Shown here one piece after another: positions 22,559-34,549 of a stretch of DNA of 64,000 bases. The stretch is from Chionoecetes opilio (Eukaryota; Arthropoda; Malacostraca; Decapoda; Majidae): contig JACEEZ010013932.1 in the NCBI GenBank assembly GCA_016584305.1, positions 37,561 to 101,560 of the forward strand, written 5' to 3'. Position 1 is the first letter of the stretch. Every line of letters begins with the position of its first letter. The notes beneath the pieces were generated by a model. The model had not been told where the DNA came from, made no database searches, and worked only from the letters and a program-made list of their open reading frames with translations. A program made the position numbers and the translations under genes.

Positions 22559-23055
22559 TTAACCCGTAAAGCGCGGCTATGCTCATTTGTCACTCGCTAA
22601 AGAAAACGCGAGTATGCCCAATTGGGCTGCCGCCAAATTCAAAAAGGTGTGGCAAATTTTTCGGTCGGTGAAATCTGGCAACTCTACTTTACCTGATAAT
22701 GACCCAGGGGCAGGGGTCACACATAGCTCAGTGACCCAGTGACCAGCATGGAAGGTGAAGGGCTGACAGGTCTCTCCCTATCGCGGGCAGAGAGATTAGA
22801 GAGGAAGACCCTTGCAGCCTGTTTCTGTGAACGAGCTGTACCATGGATTCCATAAACTCAACGCTCTTCATCTTGCAAGTACAATCATAGAATAACCACA
22901 AGACTTTAGCAAAAAAAAATATTTTTAGCGGTTGCACAAATATATGGGAATACATTGATACACATTCAAGTTTGTTTAGCGACTATAAGAATTCTGGCAA
23001 AAGTCCCACGTACACAGAGATATTGTCACACAGGTATCCGTAGTTTACGGGTTAA
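22559..23055. mobile_element. TTAA-flanked piggyBac-like MITE, 489 bp
   Basis: TTAA occurs on both sides (22559-22562 and 23052-23055). The ends are CCCGTAAAGCGCGG at the left and, read inward from the right, CCCGTAAACTACGG. TTAA target duplications and CCC starts are characteristic of piggyBac elements. The interior has no coding sequence. It is inserted just upstream of the 3' splice site of the HARBI1-like exon. Confidence 0.75.
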
Positions 23056-23508
23056 GAGAAACATTATAAATATATAAGTCAAAAAGGTTTAGATTATTTG
23101 CAATCTAACCCTCTTCAACATAAAAAGGACTTTGGTAGATATTTAGTTGGAATGACCAAACTATATTAGAGTGTTAATTTTATATGACCATATTCTTTAA
23201 AGTCCTAGTCGCAGATGCATGAATTTTCATAGTGATAATGCCTTGACTGAATATATAAGACCACAGTGGGAATTCAATGGTTCTTTTGTACTCATGAAAG
23301 ATGGGCTCTCTCTGCTGGCCATTATAAGCACATACTTATATTTTCTGCTCTAGGATGTAGTGGATATAATCAACTTCTTGAAACACAAATATATTATTCA
23401 TTTTACTAAAAAAAAATAATAAATAATGCCCATTTAGAAAATAATTCGCAGGAGTTGGCGTTGCCAACCAGCCGCGGATGCCGGGCAATCGCGCACCATC
23501 AGGTTAGC

Positions 23509-23850
23509 TTAAGGCCGTGTCACACGGGGATATTTTCCGGCCTTTTCTTGTATTTTGCTACCATTTGATGCCCTTAGTGGCGACAAAAAATGCACGTTGT
23601 CACACGGCGTTTCGGCTACGAGCATTTTCCGGGACACGCAACCAAAACAAACATTATAACAGCCAGACGAAGTGTTCTTGCACATCCATAGTGTTTGTTT
23701 GGTTGCGGGGTCCCGGAAGATGCCAGTAAATGATACTCGTAGCTGAAACGCCGTGTGCCGACACACACATTTTTGCCGCTACTACGGGCATCAAATGGTA
23801 GTAAAATACCAAAAAGATACCGGAAAATATCGCGTGTGACACGGCCTTTA
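23509..23850. mobile_element. Palindromic PIF/Harbinger-type MITE with TTA duplication
   Basis: TTA (23509-23511), then AGGCCGTGTCACACG... and, at the right, ...CGTGTGACACGGCCT followed by TTA (23848-23850). The arms continue as an imperfect palindrome of about 336 bp (for example 'catttgatgccc' near 23559 and 'gggcatcaaatg' near 23787). The 3-bp TWA duplication and GGC...GTCACAC end resemble the zinc-finger-carrying element at 44707-46825. Confidence 0.8.
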
Positions 23851-24529
23851 GTTAACCTAAATAACTACAAAATAGGTATTAAGTAGATACAAAACCTATC
23901 CCAAACTTATCCTAAACTAACCTAACCTAAACCAAACCTAAATATAAACATAAGCAACATACAAACTAAACGTAACCTAACCTACCTATTATTAACTATT
24001 ATAAATAAGTGCTATATTTTAGTTTCCAGAGAAAAGTTACTACTGCACATTATACTGAGCCAAAAATACTACAAAAAAAGTAGGTATTATTTTACACTAG
24101 GACCAGAATTCCCTAAACAATTGGGGGTACGGTTTCTGTTTGCCTCATTGGATTCTAGGAAACATTCTCTCTCTAAGGTTCTGTCGCAAATCATTACATT
24201 TGGAGATATGACGTGTTGTTTATAGGGAAGAGAGAGACAAGTGTTTACGTGCGCCTCACTCTTCTTCTCTTGTGACCTGCATCGCCTCTGTTCTCCCTTG
24301 CGCGGATACTTCTAATGAGGATTTGGCTTTAGTTAGGAAATTAAAACGTGGGGTTAAGTTAGGTTAGGTTAGGTTACAAAGTCTAAAGGTGGGGTTAGGC
24401 TACTTAATTTTCATATCTCTTATACACTCCTTCCTACTAAAAACATTTTATGTCTCCGAAAGTACTGATTTGCGACGGAAACTCAGATTGATAGTTTCTT
24501 GGAATACAAAAAAANCGCTCGAATCAAAA
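23851..24529. other. Intergenic DNA with CCTAA/TTAGG words
   Basis: Several CCTAA runs (23900-23985) and a TTAGG run (24355-24378), the arthropod telomere unit, occur here. The sequence is degenerate. An N lies at 24515 within an A run. No gene seen. Confidence 0.5.
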
Positions 24530-24640
24530 TGGCGGCGCGTCTGACGTCAGCAACACCCTCTCGTTCCCGCGCGGCAGTCGGGTCTGGCGTGGATATATAG
24601 CTGCAGCCCGCACCCCTCACCATTACCTATACAGCCACCA
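24530..24640 (+). promoter_or_regulatory. Core promoter of the SLC46-like gene
   Basis: AAAATGGCGGCG at about 24529, a perfect CRE (TGACGTCA, 24542-24549), a GC-rich stretch, and a TATA-like box GATATATAG (TATATA at 24594-24599) followed about 25 bp later by CTCACCATTACC, a plausible initiator. The leader that follows has repeated ACCTTCAGGAT-type words. Position and spacing fit the gene starting at 24877. The function of each site is inferred. Confidence 0.6.
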
Positions 24641-24876
24641 AGCCACCCGCACCAAGCAACACCTTCAGGATCCCAAAGACACCACCTTCAGGATACCTAA
24701 CACCACCTTCGGGATACCAAGACCCCACCTTCACCTGGCCAAGACACGGGATAATAGCTTCAAGTTACCCTCAAGTCAAGCGTCACTTTTTCATCCCAGC
24801 CAAGTGTGCCATTTTCACACCTATAGCTGGCATTGATGGAACGGGCGGTGGCAACGTGTTAGGCGCCCTGCGGCCC

Positions 24877-26348
24877 ATGACAATAGAGCCTGTCATGCTG
24901 AGGACGGCGCGTGCAAGGAGGCTATGCTGATCTACACAGAGATCGTACAGATGAACAAGATCTGCACCGTCAAGTTTGGCTATTCCAAGAGGTGAGCGGC
25001 CCATGTGTCTCTTTGTATAACGTAACCCTTCCTCAGATTCCCGCATAACACAATCTTCATTCCTGTCATTCTGAAAACATTCTTTGTAATATACATAAAC
25101 ACACTGTAGCTACACCCCTTTGGCAAAAACAAGCCATCCCCCAGCCATCGCGTCTACAGTATATATATACAGTCACTACATCGCGGGTGTTTTTGGGTTG
25201 GTGCAGGTGTGTGGGAACCTCACGGCCTACGGGGATCACAACGTGGCGGTGCAGGGGGAAAGTCACGGTTTTCACCTTCTACAACAGCATCATCATGTCC
25301 TGCTGCCGCTTATCTACGTGCTCTCCATGGGCGCCTGGAGTGACAAGTACGGCGCAAGGTACTGACAGGCAAGCGTGTACCCCTTGCAAGGACAGTTTTG
25401 AAATAAGCTGTCGTTGTTATATAGATGATGCGGTCTATAGAGTACATGTCAAAGTGTAGTTATCGCAATGGTGTGTTTTCAGTTTCCCATCATATCACGC
25501 TGGCGTCCCGCATCCTGCACTCTGCGGGCATTTACTCGTCAACTGGCAGACGCGGGGGCCCCGTGGAGGTGCTGAAACCCCGTCAGGGCTGCTGGAGGCC
25601 CTGGGCGGGGGCACGCCGGCATTCTCTCCTCCACCATCAGCTACATCAGTGACATCACACGCGAGAAGGATCGCACGTCCCGCCTCAGCACCGCCAACTC
25701 CCTGTGGTTCCTCGGGGGTCCCATGGGCACCCTGGTGGCCGCTGTGATGATCCAGCACGGCGGCTACAACCTGCCCCTGGCCCTCGTGTGCCTCGCCTAC
25801 ATCGCCGCCGTGGTGTACGTGGTGGTGTTCATCAGTGAGAGCCACGGGCCCCGCGCCAAGAAGGAGCTGCAGGCCAGGGGCTCCCCCCCGCAGGACACCA
25901 CCGCCACCACCACCACCGTGCCCCTCACCACCATGATCAAAGACTTCTTTGACTGGCACCGCGTGCTGGAGTCCTTCAAGACGGCCTTCAAGCGCCGTGA
26001 CGGCAACGTGCGCGCGCTGCTGCTCATCGTGCTCGCCGCCAACATGGTGCGCCGCGTGGCCCGAGGTAACTATTGCATCACAGTGACACCTGCCTGCAGG
26101 TTGCCACGGATACATGACACAGCGCCGCTGTTTGGCATATAGAGAGACGAGGCGGAGGATTTGACGCGGCACTAAGCTTTTTTCCCCCTGGTTGCAGGCT
26201 TCTTCATGTACCAGTTCGCGCGCCAAGTGCTGGACTGGGACGCCTCGGAGTACGGTTACTGGATCACCTACCGCAACCTGCTGGCGGCCCTCGGTACGTG
26301 TGCCATCCTCCCTGCCTTCATGCCACTCATTCCTGCCCCATATGACAA

Positions 26349-26394
<46 letters not shown>

Positions 26395-27568
26395 CAGGTA
26401 CACAGGAGTAACGCGCTAATTCAATGTAACATGGCTTTGCAGGCTCGCTGTTCCTGGTGCCGCTGCTGACCCCGCAAGCTGTCCCTTCCGGACACGTCCT
26501 GGTGGTCGTGGGCACGGGGTCCCTCATCCTAGAGTACCCGTTATACGGCCTCACCGGCGGCGTGTCCATGGGTTCCTCATGTGGCCCGGACCTCCCCGGG
26601 GCCTCGTGTCCAACGCCTGCGTCATCGCCTTCAAGTCCATGGCCACTAAACTGGTGACCAGCCGGGAGAAAGGTGAGCCACACGCCTGTCTTTTGAGTCA
26701 CACGCCTGTCTTTGAGTCGGTCACCCCGCAAAGCAGTATGGAATAGGCACGAGTGTATTGCCCCTGTGCCTGTGGCTCCCTGTTATAGCCTTGCCTCTCC
26801 CCGTGCCCTCAGGTCGCATCACCGCCGTCATCGCCGCCCTGAACGGCCTGATGCCCATGGTGGGCTACGCCGCCTACTCGCCCCTCTACTACCACACCGT
26901 GGCCACCTTCCCGCCGCACAGTTCTATTCGGCGCCAGCCTCAACCCGCTCATCAGGTCACCTTCATGTAAGTGTTGGTGTGTTACCAGGCCCGTTTCTCA
27001 CTCTATGCTATCACTACGCGGTTGCCTATAGGGCCCCCGAAGCCACCAAGGGGCCCCCAAGCTAACATTATATATTTTTTTCTGAATCTAGACTCTTTTA
27101 CTATGAAAGTGCACCAGATTGATGCACTGAAATATTGAAGGCGTGCCCCCTGACCACCTTAGAGGGCTTGGAATTCCCCCACCATAGTTGTACAATGTAC
27201 AAAATATTGCCCCAACAGCATGTCGCATAGGGCCCGAAAAGGCTAGAAACGCCACTGTGTGTCACCCATGGTTACCACCGGGGTAGTCATGCATGATACA
27301 ATATATTCCCCTTCCCCCCCCCTCCCACACACACTGACAGCCTTGTCTTCCCGCCCTCCACAGAGCGATGGGCGTGACGCAAGTGTCCGCCTCGTACAGC
27401 GCCGTGGACCTGGAGAGGGGCAAGGACGCGCCTATCATCCTGCACGGATTCAAGAGGCGATCCTCCGTCACACTCAAGGCCATCGCCCGCACCTTCAGCT
27501 TACCCGGCGGGAAAAATGTTGTCACCATCCCCGCCCCGCGATGGCCCACTCATGCTCCCCCACGCTGA
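24877..27568 (+). CDS. SLC46-family MFS transporter (proton-coupled folate transporter-like)
   Basis: Seven exons with GT-AG borders: 24877-24991, 25207-25358, 25483-26065, 26198-26293, 26443-26672, 26813-26966, 27364-27568. The protein starts MTIEPVML, has VCGNLTAYGDHNVAVQG, the MFS loop motif GAWSDKYGAR after TM2, YISDITREKDRTSRLSTANS before a glycine-rich helix (FLGGPMGTL), then AGYNLPL-like and FFDWHRVLESFKTAFKRRDG segments, YQFARQVLDWDASEYGYW in exon 4, and a cytosolic tail SYSAVDLERGKD. This order is typical of SLC46A1-A3, which move folates, haem-related compounds or lysosomal metabolites. Three or four single-base indels interrupt the frame (in exon 1 after VML, two in exon 2, one in exon 3), probably sequencing errors. 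The start codon and the exact C-terminus are uncertain; an N-terminal extension is possible. The paralogue cannot be chosen. Confidence 0.8.
26351..26393 (+). repeat. (TG)n microsatellite in SLC46-like intron 4
   Basis: An uninterrupted run of about 20 TG units between exons 4 and 5. Confidence 0.95.
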
Positions 27569-27736
27569 AGGAGGAGGAGGTGTCAGCAGTGTCAGGAGCG
27601 TCAGGCTGTTACTCCAATGCAATGAGTGACGCCGAACTGACAGCCTTGGAGACGGCAGTAGAAGGGAGGAGTGATGCCCTGCCGAGGGCGCTCGCTACCG
27701 AAGGAGGAACACTCGCCAGTGTGACACCCACTATAC

Positions 27737-27925
27737 TGTTTTTTAACGAGGTGAAAAATCCTGCCCCTTGCTGCTTACTGCGATATTGATGCCAGAGGAA
27801 TTTACGCTTCTTCTAATTCACTTGTTTTTTCATTTTAACCATATATCGGTAAACAGAGGCATCATTCAAGCATGAGACCTTAAGATAGAATGGAATTTTT
27901 GCCTCGTAAAAAAAATAGACTATAC
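27737..27925 (+). repeat. Dispersed repeat downstream of the SLC46-like gene
   Basis: Starts 'tttttaacgaggtgaaaaat' and matches 43393-43735, including 'taagatagaatggaattttt'. The apparent coding extension past 27568 runs into this repeat and should not be counted as protein. Confidence 0.65.
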
Positions 27926-28000
27926 CTATACAGGGCGTGACTTTAGACTCTGCACGTCTTGCGATCTCAGGGATAAGATTGAAACCTTGTTTATTTATAA

Positions 28001-28546
28001 CTAGCGCAAAGCCCCTCCGGCGGACTTTTGGCTAGCACTGCGAGGCTATTGATGGGCCGTTGGCCAACCTGTTTTTGTGGGCCTTTGGCCAACAAAACAG
28101 ACTCTCCAATAGCCCTTCTAACTTTCCTGAAATCATGGATGTAGAAATGTATGTATTCCCCCCACCCTTTTTCACTCACCCATTACCCATCACCACACAC
28201 CATTATTCACCCATACCCTCACCACACACCCTTCACTCACCTCACCCCCCACCATTCACTCACCATCACCCCAACCCATCCCCACACGCACCCATTCACT
28301 TACCCATCACCCTTACATCAAGGTTTCCTCAATTCTCGCAACCTACTTTTTTTTCACAATTCTCGCTAATAGGCACTAAAAAAAAAAAAAAAAAAAAATA
28401 GAAGTGATCGGATCAGCCCATAAGGGGCTTAAAACCTTCCCTGTCAACCTGTCCAAAACGTGCCATTGATGGGATTCGCCCCCAGGGGCGGACCTTATGC
28501 CGGACACACAGACAGACAGACACACTTTCGCTTATATTATTATAGA
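28001..28546 (-). mobile_element. Non-autonomous Helitron, copy 1
   Basis: On the minus strand it begins TCTATAATAATATAAGCGAAAG (28546 downward) and ends in a hairpin (AAAGTCCGCC / GGGGCTTT region, 28006-28025) followed by CTAG (28001-28004). It lies between an A (28000) and a T (28547) with no target duplication. 5'-TC, 3' hairpin plus CTRR-type end and A/T insertion are Helitron hallmarks. The interior carries a long CACCCAT-type minisatellite and an A run. The plus-strand copy is at 52177-52859. Confidence 0.8.
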
Positions 28547-28770
28547 TTATCACAAGTCATATCACGCTTCGCTATTTTCCTCTTCTTCTTGTGACCTCTT
28601 CTGTTAAGGATAGCTTTTTTTTTTTTATTTACATAGGATCACTTCGTAGGTCCTCTCCTCGCCTCCTCCTCCTCATCTCCTCTCCTCTCCTATCAACATT
28701 GCCAGTTGCTCATATATTATGGTCAATGTTAACGAGACATTAATATAGCCTGTTTATTTATGTGTGAATG

Positions 28771-31700
28771 TAGGGTGGGGTGGGGTCACACCGAACGGGG
28801 GGGATCACCGTACGAAGGCTACAACGCGAAAATTAATTCAAATTTCGCGCACCATGCCACAGGGATGCAGCGCCACCCTCAGTGAACTACATGCGAGCAA
28901 CAGGGTAGGTCAGCGTCACCTCTGTGTTTACCAGTAAGAAATTTTATTTTTCTATGTTCCTTGTCACTTTTCGCCGTTCTTATATAGTGTCTCATGTCGC
29001 TGTGATGGCGTGATTCTTTTGAGGTAATTTGCAATACGAGGTTAACCGTTTTGACATGTTATTGAGTGAAAAAGTAGTGCATGCTTCAACAGGCCGCGGT
29101 GGATTATTTACAAAAAATGGTGGCGCGGGGGATCAACGTAATGGTGAAAGGCGGGGATCAACGTACAGTGAAATTTGGAAAAGCCTATATCTTTTGAAAT
29201 ACCTACACAAACATAACAAACAGTGATTGACTATGTATATTCGCATGATATTAAATGGTGGTGGTGAACTAGTGCATTTAAATTAAAGGACAGTTTTTTT
29301 TGTGCATAAAGTTGAAGGTGATTGGTATTAAATTATGATGCTATATCGTGTTATTTTGCTATAAGCCATGACTAACTATTATATAATGTTTATGTTATTA
29401 GAATGATTCTAGAATAATTTTTTATGTTAAAAAACCATTTAACATGCATATTTTCGGGGCATACGTTGGGTTTGATCCCCGCATCACTACGATTTTGGAA
29501 AATCTATATTTTTAAATACTTAGAAAAACATAAGAAAAGTGACTGACTATGCATATTAGCATGATATTAAATGGTGGTGGTGAACTAGTGCATTTAAATT
29601 AAATGGAACAGTGTTTTTTTGTTGGTGTAAAGTTGAAGGTGATTGGTATTAAATTATGATGCTATATCAGTGTTATTTGCTATAAGCACATGAACTAACT
29701 ATTATATAAGTGATTTATGTTATTAGAATGATTCTAGAATTAATTTTTTATGGTTAAAAAAAACATTTAACACTGCATATTTTGGGGGCATGACGTTCGG
29801 TGATCCCCACATATATTGCCAGAATCATAGTCCCAAAATAATATGTGGCCATGCAAGAATCGCCTCTACACTGTAAAAATACTAAGCTAAGCTAACCTAA
29901 ACTAACCTAACTAACTATGCATGATGTCTAATGTCATTAACTCTTTTCAGATCTAACCTAACCTACCGCCATCACCGTCATCATGCCTCGCAAATATGTC
30001 AGGAAGAGCGACAAGCAGATGGACCGCACTGACCTGGAGGCTGCCTTTAAGCACCGCGTGGCCACTAGCTGCAGCCTGAAAGAAGCCGCTGACCAGATTC
30101 ACATCAAGAAAACAACTCTTGCTGTAAGTTGCTCTATTTAGTTCCCATATCTCCCCAAGGTCTTTTGTATGACCTCATCCCACGTCTCTTTGGTCTCCCT
30201 GGGATGAGGTCATGCAAAAAGACCTCAGGGATAGCTTAAGGGTCTCTAGATTTATAGATTTTAAAATTTATTCATTTTTTGTTAGCTTTTATTGCCAGCA
30301 AGGGCCTTCTAAGTCCTAATTAATTTCTTTTGTTAAAGGATGCCTTCAAGCGCTCTATTTATTATTTTTTTGTCAACTTTTGTTGCCAGCAAGGGCCTTT
30401 TAAGTCCTAATTCATTCTTTTGTTACAGGACGCCTTCTATCTATCGAAGAAGCTGTCGGATGGAGTTACCTATATGGCTGTTGCTTCCCGTAGCAATAGG
30501 GTTTTCAGCCCTCAACAAGAAATATACATTGCTGATTATACCATCCACGCAGCCAAGATGTTCTAACGCCTGCCCATGAACGATGTGCGTAGGATGGTGT
30601 ACCAGTATGCCATAGCTTGTGGGAGCAAGAGCATCCCGCTGCCTGGGAGAAAGAGAAAATGGCGACAAGGGACTGGTACTATGCCTTCATGAACCGTCAT
30701 CCAAACCTTGTATTGAAGGCTCCGGAAGGCATGTCCATTGCCAGGATTGTTGCCTTCAACAAAGTCAATGTGGAAACCTCTTTAAGGCTTACACATTAGC
30801 TTTGGAGAAGTACACATTCACGCCGGACCGGATATACAATTTGGATGAGAGTTCATTGTCGACTGTTATGAAGCCAGTCAAGGTTTGTGTGCGAGAGGCC
30901 AGCCAGTAGCCACGCAGGTAACTCGTGAACGCGGTGACAGCATGACGTTTGTGGGCATTATAAATGCTGTGGGGCAGTCCATCCCTCCAGTGTTTATAAT
31001 TCCCAGATGCCGATGGAATCCCGCTTTCATGAGGAACACGATCTTTTTGGTTCCAAAGGGATATTGCATCCTAGTGGCTGGATGAATGGTGAATGCTTCG
31101 TGCAGACACTTCAGCATCTCCATGAGAAGTCTTGTTCTTCTGTAGAGAACAAGATTCTTCTGATCATGGACAATGCTGAATGTCACCATGAACATTCAGC
31201 CTGTTGAGTTTGCGATAATGCATGGTATCGTGATTGTTACCTTGCCTCCGCATACAACAGACAAACTCCAGCCATTGGATGTGAGTGTCTTTGGTCCCTT
31301 TAAGACATTCCTGCGTGCCCTACTGAACGACCACGCGCTCATGCACCCTAACGAGCACATAACAGTCCACAAGTTGCCAGAGTTTGCTTCTGAGGCATGG
31401 ACCAAAGCCACTACCCCCTCCAACATTCTCAGTGGTTTCCGGGCGACGGTATATGGCCACTCAATCGCAACATCTTCCCAGATGATGTGTTTGTAGGAGC
31501 GCATGTAACCGAGTCGACCGGCACCACCAGAATTTGTAGTGGAAGTTACTCCAACTTCTTCTGATGGAGGAAGTTCAGATGGAGAGGAGCGACTGGCTGA
31601 AGGCCATACCTCAGAAGCTATACCCCTTCCCGCTGTGTCTCCCAGGCTAGATGATGTGCCTGCCACCCCGGGCCCCAGCACGACAGAGCCTGCCACCCCG

Positions 31701-33020
31701 AGCACCAGCACGACAGAGCCTGCCACCCCGGGCCCCAGCACGACAGAGCCTGCCACCCCGGGCCCCAGCACGACGCCCCCTGCCACCCCGGGCCCCAGCA
31801 CGACAAAGCCTGCCACCCCGAGCCCCAGCACGACAGAGCCTGCCACCCCGGGCCCCAGCACGATGCACCCTGCCACCCCGGGCCCGAGCACGACGCACCC
31901 TGCCACCCCAGGACACCCTTCTCAACAGACAGACTTAACCCCAGAGTGTGTCAGGCCGTTCCCTAAGGCTAATCCTCGTCCTTATGGAAAGGGACGGAAG
32001 AGGGTGCGGGCCTGCATTTAACCGAGAATGAGGAGGCAATATCTGACCTGAGGTTGAAGGCAGAGAAGAGGCAGAAGCTGGAAGACAAAAAGAAGGCAGC
32101 GGCTGAAAAGAAAACATTGGGAAAGAAGAAGGGTCCACAGCGGAAGAAGTCTGTGCCTGTCCCGGAGGAAGACACCCCCTGACGAGGAGGAGGTTGATGA
32201 TGTCCGACTTCAGCTGGACGACTCCTCCGAGTACTCGGATGAGGTGGACGACGAGGGCACCTGGACTGCAGCATCATACCCTTTTGCTGCGAAAACATCA
32301 CAGGTGGGGGACTTTGGTTCTGGTTCAGCTGAAGCTGGAGGAGGGAAGGGGTGTGGGCACATTAGTGTGCTATGTTGCTCAGGTGTTGGCCATCATGGAG
32401 GATGGAAAATTAAACCTTTCTTTCCTCCGGATGAAGTCCGCTAACACCCGAGACACGTTCACCTTCCCTACCATCCTAGATGAAGCTTCTGTTGATCCAG
32501 AACAGTGCAAGGGTGTCCTGGTGACCTCCAAGGGCATCACCAAGAGGCAGGCTGACCTGGTGAAGGTGTTTCCCCCGCTGCATGCCTTCATGATGCACTT
32601 CTGAATAGTGAGCATAAAAATACCTAGACCTATCTTTTAATAAATGCTATTTTATATGAGCTTATCTTTCATTTCATCACCTAATAATAATGGTGGGTGT
32701 CTAGGCTTAGCATATATGTTGATTTCAGGCAAAAAAAACACAATAATGTTTGATGTAATATGAGTTTAAAAATATCATACGGTGCCCCCCCATACCTGAT
32801 CCGGTGTCCCCCCTCGTGGGGGGGACACCGGACGAGGTGCCAAAAATGTATAAAAAACCTTAAAATGACCTTATTATCTGAGTTAGAATTCATGAGGGTA
32901 CCATAGGTGGGCCATATTGTGAAGTTTGTTTTGGGCACAGTGTGCACTCTCTCAGGTAAAAAATGGATTTTTTATGAATATTTTTCCACTAATAGTACGG
33001 TGTCCCCCGACACCACCCTA
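28771..33020 (+). mobile_element. pogo/Tigger-like DNA transposon, copy 3
   Basis: Flanked by TA (28771-28772 and 33019-33020). It has different outer sequence from copies 1 and 2, so it is an independent insertion and defines the element borders. The internal order is the same as copy 2. Confidence 0.88.
29983..32604 (+). pseudogene. pogo-like transposase, copy 3 (frameshifted)
   Basis: Exon 1 (29983-30123) encodes MPRKYVRKSDKQMDRTDLEA and the HTH. Exon 2 starts at 30429. It breaks early (a TAA at 30565 where copy 2 has the Tyr codon of MFYGLP) and again at several indels (around 30635, 30778, 31048, 31186 and 31447). DDE motifs, the Pro/Thr decapeptides (31539-32021 open) and the conserved tail (32194-32604 open, ending in the same stop) are all present in pieces. 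It is very similar to copy 2, which implies recent activity or error-limited divergence. Confidence 0.8.
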
Positions 33021-33114
33021 CCCTATTTATAATGGATAGGTATGGTAATACAACTAATGGAAAAATGAGGCCTGTGTTTACAAGTGACCACCTCCCGCCA
33101 CCCATGACTTATTT

Positions 33115-33770
33115 ATATTTAGGACATAAGAAAATAAGGAAGCTACAAGATGCCGCGAGACTTACACGTGGTAGTTCCTGTTACTTAACACTACCTACCT
33201 CCACCTTTCATCCCCATCCATAACAGTCTAGCCTCCTTTTAAAGCTCCCTATTGACTCCGCACTACCTACATCCACCTTTCATCCCCATCCATAACACTG
33301 TCCAGCCTCCTTTTAAAGCTCCTTATTGACTCCGCTCTACCGACATCCACCTTTCATCCCCATCCATAACACTGTCCAGCCTCCTTTTAAAGCTCCCTAT
33401 TGACTCCGCCCTACCGACATCCACCTTTCATCCCCATCCATAACACTGTCCAGCCTCCTTTTAAAGCTCCCTATTGACTCCGCCCTACCGACATCCACCT
33501 TTCATCCCCATCCATAACACTGTCCAGCCTCCTTTTAAAGCTCCCTATTGACTCCGCACTACCGACATCCACCTTTCATCCCCATCCATAACACTGTCTA
33601 GCCTCCTTTTAAAGCTCCCTATTGACTCCGCACTACCGACATCCACCTTTCATCCCCATCCATAACACTGTCTAGCCTCCTTTTAAAGCTCCCTATTGAC
33701 TCCGCACTACCGACATCCACCTTTCATCCCCATCCATAACACTGTCTAGCCTCCTTTTAACCCTTAAAGT
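33115..33770 (-). repeat. LINE 3'-tail repeat with a 74-bp internal array
   Basis: Begins with the antisense LINE tail ('aataaggaagctacaag', 33136) and then repeats a 74-bp segment; 'gcctccttttaaa' recurs at 33231, 33305, 33379, 33453, 33527, 33601, 33675 and 33749. The array stops at TTAA (33766-33769) and resumes at 42308, so it is split by the insertion described next. Confidence 0.85.
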
Positions 33771-33996
33771 AATCGTCCAGACCCAATTTTTTTTGCCGAA
33801 TTATGTTGAATGTACATTCAAAACACCTAATCCACCAAAAATAATTGATTTCCAGGCCTTATTTCCGTAAAAACACTACTTTTGTAAAAAGCGCGCGAAA
33901 AAAAAAATCTTTCCTCCAACAGGGTACGACTGTTATTGATGACGTCAGAACAGGGACGCCCGCAGACACTCTGTCTGACACCTGTCGGCAAATGTT

Positions 33997-34239
33997 ATGA
34001 TGAGCGATTGTACTTCGGTGTCAGACAGTGAATCTGTCGCTGTGACAGATCTAGAGTACGATGCTCAATCTGACACCGAAAGAAATGACGCTGGTCGCGT
34101 ATACTATGAGGAAAACGAACCTCAGATTGTCATGGGATCCTATATGTTTGAGCCCGAGTACGAGGTGGATGAACAGGTATTAGCAGAGCCTGAGGTTCAG
34201 CAGGAGGACCTGGCACTTCTCCAAAACATGGATTGGTAA
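33997..34239 (+). CDS. N-terminal exon of a PRPI (P2X7 C-terminal domain)-like protein
   Basis: ATG at 33997 opens an acidic 80-codon exon: MMSDCTSVSDSESVAVTDLE, ...NEPQIVMGSYMFEPEYEVDE, ...EDLALLQNMDW. The MFEP-like segment in an acidic N-terminus followed by NMDW is reminiscent of repetitive proteins that carry the Cys-rich P2X7 intracellular (PRPI) domain, where W is followed by C-x-C-G-x-C. A GTAAATAAG donor overlaps the last codon (ATGGATTG|GTAAATAAG), so the Cys-rich part would be in a later exon, which I did not find within this window. The assignment rests on memory of the family and is tentative. Confidence 0.35.
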   Translation: MMSDCTSVSDSESVAVTDLEYDAQSDTERNDAGRVYYEENEPQIVMGSYMFEPEYEVDEQVLAEPEVQQEDLALLQNMDW

Positions 34240-34549
34240 ATAAGGTTAAACCATGTGTGTGTGTGAATCACAATGAAGGTACTTTCGAGAAAATCCTATG
34301 GTTAGTTTTGGAGCTACAGTCAAACGTCATTACTAAAATAAAACTCTCCATTAGAACAAGCACCTATTGTAGGCCAAGAAAAAATAGGGAAATACTTTGG
34401 AACTCATCCTTCCGGCTTTGACTGAAATGAACTACCGCCTTTATTTATGCTTATTGTACTCACATCTGTAAAGGTTCCAGAGTGCGCTCAGCCTTGGTTA
34501 ACCCACGGCCGCTATGAAATATGATGGTGCCTCAAAAACTTCTAAGTCA

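Noticed and set aside
25495..26403. 302-codon open frame on the minus strand with a His/Thr repeat
   Set aside because: It is antisense to the GC-rich SLC46-like exon 3 and reads through the (TG)n microsatellite.
28060..28401. Pro/His-rich frame with poly-Lys end
   Set aside because: It lies inside the Helitron and consists of its CACCCAT minisatellite and A run.
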